From an uncultured Bacteroidales bacterium (GTDB lineage: Bacteria; Bacteroidota; Bacteroidia; Bacteroidales; UBA932), in assembly GCA_934725285.1 (NCBI GenBank), contig CAKVBK010000014.1, positions 1 to 26,412 of the forward strand: a stretch of DNA of 26,412 nt, written 5' to 3'. Made by a program: the position numbers and the translations under genes. Shown piece after piece: positions 17,821-24,823 of the stretch (position 1 is the stretch's first letter; each line of letters begins with the position of its first letter). The notes under the pieces were generated by a model. The model had not been told where the DNA came from and did no database searches. It worked only from the letters and a program-made list of their open reading frames with translations.

Positions 17821-17852
17821 GAGACTTTTTCAGAAAAAACAATAGATTTATG

Positions 17853-17860
17853 TATATTTG
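17853..17860 (+). promoter_or_regulatory. Candidate -7 box of the GH92 gene (TATATTTG)
   Basis: Perfect TAnnTTTG match, 4 bases before the ATG at 17865. Transcription normally starts several bases after this box, so the transcript would begin at or within a few bases of the start codon. A partial -33 element (TTTTTC, about 17826-17831) lies upstream. I found no other plus-strand match in the 200-nt intergenic region. Confidence 0.45.
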
Positions 17861-17864
17861 GCAT

Positions 17865-20204
17865 ATGAAAATCAATCTGTTTTGCGCAGGGCTGTCCCTG
17901 CTTTTCTGCGTCGGGTCTGCCGCGCAGCAGCCTTCAGCCAAGGCAAATTATGTGGATCCATTCATCGGAACAGACGGAATGGGGCATACTTTCCCCGGGG
18001 CGTGCGTGCCTTTCGGCGGGGTTCAGCTGAGTCCGGACACGGACACGATCCCTCACAATGTGAACGGGAAATACCAACCACGTGTCTATGAATATTGCGC
18101 CGGCTACCGCCACTCTGATCCTACGATCGTCGGATTCAGCCACACGCACTTCAGCGGCACGGGTCACTCGGATCTGGGCGACATCCTGCTGATGCCGGCC
18201 ACCGGAGAGCTGAAACTGAATCCAGGCACAAGCGACAACCCTGACAGCGGCTACCGCAGCCGTTTCTCGCACGACACGGAGAAAGCCACGGCCGGTTACT
18301 ACGAGGTGACGCTGGCCGACTACGGCGTGAAGGCCCGCCTGACCGCCACCACCAGAGTCGGAGTCCATGAATATTCATTCCCAAAAGGAGTTGACGGTCA
18401 GGTGATTCTGGACCTCATACACGGAATCTACAACTACGACGGCAAGACCCTTTGGGCTGAGGTGCAGGTGCAGAACGACACCCTTCTGACCGGCTACCGC
18501 ATCACCAACGGCTGGGCCCGCACCAACTACACCTACTTCGCCATCTCCTTCTCGCAGCCTATCACTGAATATGGTTACGCGGATAGAGAGAAGATCAACT
18601 ATAAAGGTGGCTGGAGCAAATTCGACCAGTACCACAACTTCCCTGCGATGGCCGGACGCAAGCTGGTGGCATGGTTCAAGTTCGCCACGTCCAAGAATCC
18701 TGAGCTGACAGTGAAGGTTGCCCTTTCGGCTACCGGAGCCGAGGGAGCGCTGAAGAACCTTGCGGCGGAGGCTTCCGGAAAGTCTTTCGACCAGATCGCG
18801 GCTGAGGCCACAACGGCCTGGGAGAAGGAACTTTCACAGATCGAGATCCAAGGCACAGAGGACGAGAAGAAGATGTTCTATACCTCCCTCTACCACACGA
18901 TGATCAATCCGTCTGTCTATATGGATGTGGACGGAAAGTACAGAGGCCTCGACCACGAGATCCATCAGGCGGACGGATTCACGAACTACACGGTGTTCTC
19001 CCTTTGGGACACCTACAGGGCAGAGCATCCGTTCCTGGCGTTGTTCAAACCGGAGCGTGACCGGGACATGGTGGAGTCGATGCTGGCTCACTACGACCAG
19101 AATGTCCTGAAATTCCTGCCTGTCTGGAGTCACTGCGCCAACGAGAACTGGTGCATGAGCGGCTACCATGCCGTGCCTGTGCTTGCAGACGCGATCACAA
19201 AGGGACTGGACATTGACCGTGACAGAGCTCTTGAGGCGATGGTGACCACCTCAAAGGCAAACTGGTACGCAGGACTTGGGGACTACATGAAACTCGGCTA
19301 CGTTCCTTACGACAAGATCTCCACCGCAGCCAGCAACACGTTGGAATATTCCTACGACGACTGGACCATCTGGCACACCGCCTGCCTTGCCGGCAACGAC
19401 AAGATCGCTGATGAATATCTCGCACGCGCGCAATATTACAGAAACGTGTTCGACACCGAGCTTGGATTCGCGCGCCCGAAATATTCAGACGGCACTTTCA
19501 AGAAGGATTTCGACATCATGCAGACAATGGGAGAAGGCTTCATCGAGGGCAATTCGCTGAACTTCTCGTTCCATGCGCCGCAAGACGTGTACGGCGTGAT
19601 GGAGCTGATGGGAGGCGAGAAGAAGTTCATTTCCGCTTTGGACGAGCTCTTCTACCATGACCTTCCTGAATATGCCTACGCCACGAACGAGGATATCACG
19701 AAGGACTGCCTGATCGGTGGCTATGTGCACGGCAACGAGCCGAGCCATCATATTCCTTATCTCTACGCCTGGACGAACCAGCCTTGGAAGACACAGTACT
19801 GGATGAGGGAGATCATAAACAGGATGTACCGTCCTGACATTCACGGACTGGGCGGCAACGACGACTGCGGCCAGATGTCCGCATGGTACATATTCAGTGT
19901 GCTTGGATTCTATCCTGTCTGCCCGGGAAGCGACCAGTACGTGTTCGGAGCTCCGTACCTCCCGTACGTCAAGATCGCGCTTCCTAACGGAAAGACCCTT
20001 GAGGTGAAGGCTGACGGTGTGAGCGATGTGAACCGTTACGTGAAGAAAGTTCTTCGCAACGGAGTCGAGTGCAAAAAACTTTACATCACCCACGATGATC
20101 TCCTTCAGGGCGGCACCATCGAGTTCGTGATGGCCTCCAAGCCGAACAAGACCCGCGGGCTGAAGCCGGCCGACAAGCCGTACTCGCTTTCAGCGAAAAG
20201 GTAG
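17865..20204 (+). CDS. GH92 alpha-mannosidase, secreted
   Basis: 779 aa from the ATG at 17865, which gives a clean type I signal peptide (predicted cut after VGSAA). GH92 enzymes are calcium-dependent, inverting exo-alpha-mannosidases. Family motifs: DPFIGTDGMGHTFPGACVPF (31-50), GFSHTHFSGTGHSDLGD (90-106), GNEPSHH (623-629, Glu625 the expected general acid) and GGNDDCGQMSAWYIFSVLGF (663-682, Asp666 and Asp667 in the base region). Length and motifs are complete. It probably trims alpha-mannosyl oligosaccharides in the periplasm after SusC import. The retained Glu625 argues for an ordinary mannosidase rather than a mannose-1-phosphate uncapping enzyme, in which, as I recall, that Glu is replaced. 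Divergent from susC. Linkage specificity cannot be read with confidence. More upstream starts (17745, 17850) only add residues ahead of the signal peptide. Confidence 0.95.
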   Translation: MKINLFCAGLSLLFCVGSAAQQPSAKANYVDPFIGTDGMGHTFPGACVPFGGVQLSPDTDTIPHNVNGKYQPRVYEYCAGYRHSDPTIVGFSHTHFSGTGHSDLGDILLMPATGELKLNPGTSDNPDSGYRSRFSHDTEKATAGYYEVTLADYGVKARLTATTRVGVHEYSFPKGVDGQVILDLIHGIYNYDGKTLWAEVQVQNDTLLTGYRITNGWARTNYTYFAISFSQPITEYGYADREKINYKGGWSKFDQYHNFPAMAGRKLVAWFKFATSKNPELTVKVALSATGAEGALKNLAAEASGKSFDQIAAEATTAWEKELSQIEIQGTEDEKKMFYTSLYHTMINPSVYMDVDGKYRGLDHEIHQADGFTNYTVFSLWDTYRAEHPFLALFKPERDRDMVESMLAHYDQNVLKFLPVWSHCANENWCMSGYHAVPVLADAITKGLDIDRDRALEAMVTTSKANWYAGLGDYMKLGYVPYDKISTAASNTLEYSYDDWTIWHTACLAGNDKIADEYLARAQYYRNVFDTELGFARPKYSDGTFKKDFDIMQTMGEGFIEGNSLNFSFHAPQDVYGVMELMGGEKKFISALDELFYHDLPEYAYATNEDITKDCLIGGYVHGNEPSHHIPYLYAWTNQPWKTQYWMREIINRMYRPDIHGLGGNDDCGQMSAWYIFSVLGFYPVCPGSDQYVFGAPYLPYVKIALPNGKTLEVKADGVSDVNRYVKKVLRNGVECKKLYITHDDLLQGGTIEFVMASKPNKTRGLKPADKPYSLSAKR

Positions 20205-20272
20205 GACGTGAAGGGCGGACCTCGCTTGCCGGTGGTTTATGACAATCCCTTCGGCCGGTTATGGCTGAGGGG

Positions 20273-21289
20273 TCACGGAAGATCCGGACGGATGATGTCT
20301 GCGATGGCTGCGGTTTCGATGAGGAAGCCGTCGTGGCCGTAGGGGGTCTCGATCCGGTGGTAGCGTGAGCCTGTAATCAAGGAAGACAACGGTTTCATGT
20401 CCTCTGGAGGGAACAACTCATCGGAAGACATACAGATGAATGTGCAGTCGGCCTTGATCTGAGACAGCGCGGCGGCGACACCTCCTCGGCCACGCCCCAC
20501 ATTGTTGCTGTCAACCTCGTCACAGACATAGAGATAAGAATAGGCGTCCCAGTCTTTCACGAACTTGGAGGTCTGATGACGGTAGTATGATCCGACCTTG
20601 CCGGCGAACACGGTGTCGTCGCTGTCCTCGTTCTGCTTGAAAAGGCCTTCCTCACAGCGGTAGGTAAGCAGGGCGATGGCACGGGCGGCTTTCAGACCTT
20701 CCATGCCGCCGTTCAAGTCACGATGCTCCTTGAATGTCGGGTCGGCCAGAAGCGCCATACGGCTGGCGGCGTTGAATCCGGCAAGCCAAGGGGTCACGCG
20801 GGCACCGGTGGCGATAAAGAATATTTTTCCGAATATGTCAGGACGCATCACCGCCCACTCAAAGGACATGAATCCGCCCATTGAAGTTCCTACAAGCATG
20901 TCAATCCTTTCTATTCCAAGATGTTGCCTCAGAAGATCGAAGGCACGGACCGTGTCCCGGACAGTCACGCGAGGAAACTCAAAGCAGTAGGGTTTCCCGG
21001 TTTTAGGGTTTGTGGAAGCGGGGCCGGACGAGCCGCAGGCCGAACCAAGGACATTGGCGCAGATCACAAAATATTTCTCCGTGTCGATCAGCTTGCCGGG
21101 ACCGACAAGCGCCGGCCACCAGGTACCTTCCGGATCTGAATCCGCAGTGAGTGCGTGGCAAAGCCAGATCACCTTCTTGTCCGGTGAATATCCAAATGGC
21201 GAGGTGTGATAGACAACCTCCAGATTGTCAATGCTTCCGCCTGCCTCGAACTCAAATGTTCCTTCGTGCTTATAGATGTGTCTGTTCAT
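20273..21289 (-). CDS. metX: Homoserine O-acetyltransferase
   Basis: 338 aa alpha/beta-hydrolase of the MetX family. It acylates homoserine from acetyl-CoA (some homologues use succinyl-CoA), the first committed step of methionine synthesis in the cytoplasm. Catalytic triad: Ser136 in VGTSMGGF, Asp290 in SSDELFPPED and His319 in YGHDGFL. Other MetX signals are CHALTADSD, ANVLGSACGSSGPAS, and RDTVRAFDLLRQHLGIERID. No signal peptide. Its start lies 20 nt inside the end of the GH9/deacetylase gene, on the same strand, which implies co-transcription and possibly coupled translation with a secreted carbohydrate enzyme. Convergent with the GH92 gene across a 68-nt gap in which I see no clear terminator. 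Acyl-donor choice is not decided from sequence. Confidence 0.95.
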   Translation of the reverse strand: MNRHIYKHEGTFEFEAGGSIDNLEVVYHTSPFGYSPDKKVIWLCHALTADSDPEGTWWPALVGPGKLIDTEKYFVICANVLGSACGSSGPASTNPKTGKPYCFEFPRVTVRDTVRAFDLLRQHLGIERIDMLVGTSMGGFMSFEWAVMRPDIFGKIFFIATGARVTPWLAGFNAASRMALLADPTFKEHRDLNGGMEGLKAARAIALLTYRCEEGLFKQNEDSDDTVFAGKVGSYYRHQTSKFVKDWDAYSYLYVCDEVDSNNVGRGRGGVAAALSQIKADCTFICMSSDELFPPEDMKPLSSLITGSRYHRIETPYGHDGFLIETAAIADIIRPDLP

Positions 21290-23825
21290 TATCTTTCAAT
21301 GGTATGAATGAATATCCCTTCCTGCGGAGTTCTCTGATGAGCCCGGGAAGTCTGTCGTAAAACTTGTCGGTTCTGGCCGGATCCGTGCCGAGATGAATCA
21401 GCATGATGTGGCCGTTAAGACCATCGGGATCCTTGCGCTCATATTCCCGGATCCTGCGGAGAATCTCCTTGCTGCTGAAGTAGCGGCTCATTCCGGGCGT
21501 GGTGTAGTCGCCGTTGGTGAGGGTTCCGGGTGTGTAGTTGATGACCTGCAGTCCAAGTTGGCGGGCCCATGAGGATATCGTCTGATTGTAGTGCTCGTAA
21601 GGCGGAATAAAATATGGAGCATTCGTGACGCCAAACTCCCGCAACACCTTATAACTCTTGAATATGTCCTCTTCGAACTCCTGTTTTGTCACCAGCAGAG
21701 AGTCGCGCCTGTCCCAAGGGGCATAGAGCAGATGTCCGTAGGAGTGGCTTCCGACGTAATGCCCTTCCGCCACAAGCCGCCTGACGACATCCGGATACAT
21801 CTCGAAGAACTCTCCTGTGAAGAAGAATCCGCCCTTGATGTTGAATCTTTTCAATGTGGAGATGATCTTTTCCGCCCCGTCGGCCTTGTCGGCGGCGGTG
21901 AACACAAAGTCTATATGCTTGACCGACGGGTCGGTTCTTATGAGCCCGCCGTCATGGTAGATGTTTTTGTCAGCGCTGGCCGCCAAACGGCCGGCCAGCG
22001 GCCAAACGCCTAAACGAGTCCCCTCCGAGCCAAGCCTTCCTTCACGCTGATAGTAGGACAATGGAAACGTCAGCGAGGCCGTGCCGTCCATAGTCGGCTC
22101 GTTGGTGGAATAGTCGTGAGTGCTGTCGTGATAGACCAGATCACCAGGCTGGAACTCCTCATAATTGACACCGCCATCGGTTCTGATTCCAAGCAGGCTG
22201 CCGAAGATGGTCGAATAAACAGGGCCGTCAACCAATCCGCCGGTGGTGTTTCCCATCTTGTAGTTGATGATGAAGGAATGAGGCTGTGTCGGGAATGTTC
22301 CTCCTTTCGGCAGCTCCACTATCATACTCACGCCCCATGGGTTGCAACCAAGAAGCCAGTCCCGCAGAGACCCTTCCATCTCCTGATAGGTGGTGTCACC
22401 GGTCAGTTCGCGGTAAAGTATGCACTGGGTCAACATCGCCGAGGTTAGATTGTTGGAACACCATATTCCCGGAATGCCGAACATGAACGGATGATCCTTT
22501 CCTCGCTCATAGACACGTTGGATGCCCGAACGCATATTCCTGATGAATTCCGCAGACACTTTGCCGCCGAAGTCCTTCGCGATGCGGTAATGCCCCATAT
22601 TCATGAAAGGGTACCACTGGTAATGGCGGGCGCTGTCTGCTCCCATCCAAGGGGTCACCGGCTCGCGGCGGGCATATTCAACGGCCTCCGTTCTGTACCT
22701 ATCCTCACCGGTGCGGCGGAACATCTCGCATGCAGCCAACTCCATGTCATCCACCCAGTTATCCTCTTCGTAGATGTAAGGTGAGACCACCGAGGCGGTC
22801 TGACAGACACCAGGTTTCGCTACTCCGGCATCGTAGGCGGCATGCGCCTTGGCACCGATCTTTTCAGCGAACTCAGGATAGAACGGCTTCAAGATCTCAG
22901 CGCCGAGAGCGAAGTCCGAAGCGAACTTCCCCGCTGTGCTGGCAATGCCCGTGGTCTTGTTCCTGTCGCCACGCCTGCCTCTTTGCTGAGGCTCGCCGGA
23001 GCAGAACCAGACAGGCCTACACTCCCCTTTTCCCCAACCGTAGTCAGCCATGTCGTCACTCGGGACACGCATTCCGATGTGGTCACGGTCATCCGCGATC
23101 TGGTTGTACATCTCCCCTGGCTCGGGGTTCATCTTGTCAAGCCATTCGAGGCCCCAATAGATCTCATCCACAATGTCAGGGATTCCGTTCCTGCCCGGAG
23201 TGCCGTCAGCCAGATGGTTGTCCGAGAACGCCTCCGGATTGCTCTGGTAAGCGAACATCATCTGATAAATCGCGTTGGCCGAGGTTGTTGTGTATTGCAG
23301 ACAGTCCGAGGCATCGTGCCAGCCGCCGGTCACATCAAGGAAGGTGCTGTCCTTTTTGGGGTCAGGATGCCCGACGATGATCCCGTCCTTTCTGTGGCAG
23401 CTGTCTTTGAAGAATGGATTCCAGCCGCAACGCTGCTGACGCATATAGTTCAGCACGAAATCCGCCGTTCCATCATAAACCGTGGGATTAATCGGGAATA
23501 TCTCAGAGCGGGTCTCGCCACCAGATGACAATACCTTAATATAGTAGGCGCCATCGGTCTTCAATGCACTGAAATCCAGACGGCAAGTTGTCTTCATCTG
23601 TCCGAGCGTCCCCGTCGGCCTTACAACATCAGACTTCCAGGCAACCTCACCGGCAAAAGCATCAACCAACTCAAATCCGTTGACTTGCACGGCCTCCTCA
23701 CTCATAAAGACCGCGACCTTGGTGGCTTCCGGAAGGTAGCCTATCTGGTTGATCCTGACCCAAGAGCCGGCGAAAGTCTGGACGGCGGCCAACGCAAGGA
23801 CCGCAATGGTAATCAATCTTTTCAT
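21270..23825 (-). CDS. Secreted GH9 glycoside hydrolase fused to a polysaccharide deacetylase (CE4-like)
   Basis: 851 aa from the ATG at 23825. Signal peptide (MKRLITIAVLALAAVQTFAG). Residues about 20-113 are the Ig-like N-terminal domain common in GH9. Residues about 118-590 are the GH9 catalytic domain with GGWHDASD (Asp171 and Asp174 in the base position), LGCNPWGVSM, and STNEPTMDGTASL (Glu576, expected acid). Residues about 635-845 are a NodB-like deacetylase: HSYGH (His694, His698) and LIHLGTD (His811) are kept, but the usual TFDDG motif is VFTAADKADG and the RxPxG-type motif is IPPYE. GH9 enzymes act on beta-glucans, and some are exo-glucosaminidases, so a chitin- or glucosamine-type substrate is possible but unproven. 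Overlaps metX by 20 nt. A more upstream ATG (23861) would add 12 residues ahead of the signal peptide and is rejected. Confidence 0.92.
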   Translation of the reverse strand: MKRLITIAVLALAAVQTFAGSWVRINQIGYLPEATKVAVFMSEEAVQVNGFELVDAFAGEVAWKSDVVRPTGTLGQMKTTCRLDFSALKTDGAYYIKVLSSGGETRSEIFPINPTVYDGTADFVLNYMRQQRCGWNPFFKDSCHRKDGIIVGHPDPKKDSTFLDVTGGWHDASDCLQYTTTSANAIYQMMFAYQSNPEAFSDNHLADGTPGRNGIPDIVDEIYWGLEWLDKMNPEPGEMYNQIADDRDHIGMRVPSDDMADYGWGKGECRPVWFCSGEPQQRGRRGDRNKTTGIASTAGKFASDFALGAEILKPFYPEFAEKIGAKAHAAYDAGVAKPGVCQTASVVSPYIYEEDNWVDDMELAACEMFRRTGEDRYRTEAVEYARREPVTPWMGADSARHYQWYPFMNMGHYRIAKDFGGKVSAEFIRNMRSGIQRVYERGKDHPFMFGIPGIWCSNNLTSAMLTQCILYRELTGDTTYQEMEGSLRDWLLGCNPWGVSMIVELPKGGTFPTQPHSFIINYKMGNTTGGLVDGPVYSTIFGSLLGIRTDGGVNYEEFQPGDLVYHDSTHDYSTNEPTMDGTASLTFPLSYYQREGRLGSEGTRLGVWPLAGRLAASADKNIYHDGGLIRTDPSVKHIDFVFTAADKADGAEKIISTLKRFNIKGGFFFTGEFFEMYPDVVRRLVAEGHYVGSHSYGHLLYAPWDRRDSLLVTKQEFEEDIFKSYKVLREFGVTNAPYFIPPYEHYNQTISSWARQLGLQVINYTPGTLTNGDYTTPGMSRYFSSKEILRRIREYERKDPDGLNGHIMLIHLGTDPARTDKFYDRLPGLIRELRRKGYSFIPLKDNEQTHL

Positions 23826-23881
23826 TATCCTGTGGTTTATGCTGCAGATCCCGAAAATCAATTAATGTGCACATAAAGATA

Positions 23882-23909
23882 CAAATTTAGGAAAATTAGC
23901 CGTCCCAAA
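23882..23909 (-). promoter_or_regulatory. Candidate promoter of the GH9/deacetylase-metX unit
   Basis: On the minus strand TTTG (23909-23906) is followed after 16 nt by TAAATTTG (23889-23882), a perfect -7 box. The spacer is slightly shorter than the usual 19 or so. Transcription would start near 23876, leaving a leader of about 50 nt before the ATG at 23825. Confidence 0.5.
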
Positions 23910-23922
23910 AGTAGAAAATGCT

Positions 23923-23930
23923 TACTTTTG
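23923..23930 (+). promoter_or_regulatory. Candidate -7 box of ispF (TACTTTTG)
   Basis: Perfect TAnnTTTG match, 18 bases before the ispF ATG at 23949, giving a leader of only about 12 nt. No exact TTTG at the -33 distance. It is back to back with the promoter at 23882-23889, 33 bases between the two boxes. Confidence 0.5.
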
Positions 23931-23948
23931 CGAAAATTGAACTGCATA

Positions 23949-24440
23949 ATGGAATATTCCAGCATAAGGATAGGCAACGGCTACGATGTGCACGCCCTCA
24001 AGGAAGGGCTGCCGATGTGGCTCTGCGGAATCAAAATCGAAAGCGAAACCGGTTTTGTGGCTCATTCGGACGGCGATGTGGCGATCCATGCGCTGTGTGA
24101 CGCCCTTCTGGGAGCGGCTGCGTTGGGAGACATCGGGCTGCATTTCCCGGACAATGACGACAAATGGAAAGGCATTGACAGCAAGCTGCTTCTGAAGGAA
24201 GTGATGAGACTGGTAAGGGCCAAAGGCTACGAGTTCGGCAATGCCGACATCACGATAGCCCTGCAGGCCCCGAAACTGCGTCCTCACATAGACACAATGC
24301 GCTCAAAGCTCGCTGAAGTAATTGGAACAGACATAGATAACATTTCTGTCAAGGCCACAACCACCGAACGTCTCGGCTTCGTCGGCAGAAAGGAAGGATG
24401 CGAGGTCTGGGCGACAGTCATCATATTCAAGGCATACTGA
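23949..24440 (+). CDS. ispF: 2-C-methyl-D-erythritol 2,4-cyclodiphosphate synthase
   Basis: 163 aa, normal for IspF. It converts CDP-methylerythritol 2-phosphate to methylerythritol 2,4-cyclodiphosphate plus CMP in the cytoplasmic MEP pathway of isoprenoid synthesis. Zinc ligands are visible at Asp13 and His15 (GNGYDVHAL) and His47 ([13 protein letters not shown]). The HSDGDV loop (39-44), GDIGLHFPD (60-68) and the nucleotide-binding [16 protein letters not shown] near the C-terminus are all present. Works as a trimer in known cases. I chose the ATG at 23949; a TTG seven codons upstream overlaps the predicted promoter. Not linked to other MEP genes here: divergent from the GH9 gene and convergent, 22 nt apart, with a small membrane protein gene. 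Confidence 0.97.
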   Translation: MEYSSIRIGNGYDVHALKEGLPMWLCGIKIESETGFVAHSDGDVAIHALCDALLGAAALGDIGLHFPDNDDKWKGIDSKLLLKEVMRLVRAKGYEFGNADITIALQAPKLRPHIDTMRSKLAEVIGTDIDNISVKATTTERLGFVGRKEGCEVWATVIIFKAY

Positions 24441-24462
24441 CATTCTACGGCATCGAATCGAA

Positions 24463-24708
24463 TCACACTCTTGCATTCAGCAAAGTTGTGACAATATGCA
24501 CAGAGCCCACCACAAGCAACACCCCTTCCACTACCAACAAAATGAAGGCCCACCCAATAATTGAAGACTTTCGTTTCGTCTTGTCATTACACAAGGCAAT
24601 TATACTAAGGGTTAAGGGAAACACTCCAAGCAATGGACACAAAACAGTTCCGATGACAGATAAAACAAGTCCTGTCCTTACCCGTTTATCAATAGCGCTC
24701 ATAGACAT
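24463..24708 (-). CDS. Small two-helix membrane protein
   Basis: 81 aa. Two hydrophobic stretches (about 12-40 and 49-78) separated by a basic turn (NDKTKRKSS), with short polar ends. The first helix with its Gly/Pro pattern (VLSVIGTVLCPLLGVF, then SIIALCND) resembles the DUF4190 type of small membrane protein, but I cannot make a firm assignment and no function is known. Supported as a real gene by its composition, by two perfect TAnnTTTG boxes just upstream on the same strand, and by its convergent, non-overlapping placement between ispF and the symporter. An ATG two codons further in (24702) is an equally possible start. Confidence 0.7.
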   Translation of the reverse strand: MSMSAIDKRVRTGLVLSVIGTVLCPLLGVFPLTLSIIALCNDKTKRKSSIIGWAFILLVVEGVLLVVGSVHIVTTLLNARV

Positions 24709-24742
24709 AACACTTCAATCAGGCAATCAACAAATGGAGCCA

Positions 24743-24771
24743 CAAATATAATCTCCAACACTATGACCAAA
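24743..24771 (-). promoter_or_regulatory. Candidate promoter of the small membrane protein gene
   Basis: The minus strand has TTTG (24771-24768), 17 nt, then TATATTTG (24750-24743). Transcription would start near 24737, about 30 nt before the ATG at 24708. A second perfect TATATTTG (24775-24768) overlaps the -33 element and might serve as an alternative promoter. Confidence 0.55.
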
Positions 24772-24823
24772 TATAAAAAAATATTTCATATTTTTACAAC
24801 ACATTACAAACAAAAGCACTAAT

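Noticed and set aside
17745..17864. A 40-residue N-terminal extension of the GH92 protein
   Set aside because: It would place charged, non-signal sequence ahead of a clean signal peptide and would overlap both predicted divergent promoters.
19485..20093. A 202-aa minus-strand reading frame
   Set aside because: It is antisense to the GH92 catalytic region with its conserved GNEPS and GNDDCGQMSAW motifs.
17865..20204. Apparent preference for GAA-TAT at Glu-Tyr pairs in a gene that otherwise uses mostly GAG and TAC
   Set aside because: It is consistent in GH92, but susC and susD show several GAG-TAC pairs, so it is not a clear signal of transfer or of a genome-wide rule in this small sample.
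20205..20272. Gap between the convergent GH92 and metX genes, searched for a bidirectional terminator
   Set aside because: No stem longer than a few base pairs and no T run; left without a call.
22842..23528. A 228-aa plus-strand reading frame
   Set aside because: It lies wholly opposite the GH9 catalytic domain, which has clear catalytic motifs; the antisense frame is open because of third-position GC bias.
23826..23861. A 12-residue N-terminal extension of the GH9/deacetylase protein
   Set aside because: The ATG at 23825 opens a standard signal peptide directly; the extension adds polar residues with His and Arg before it.
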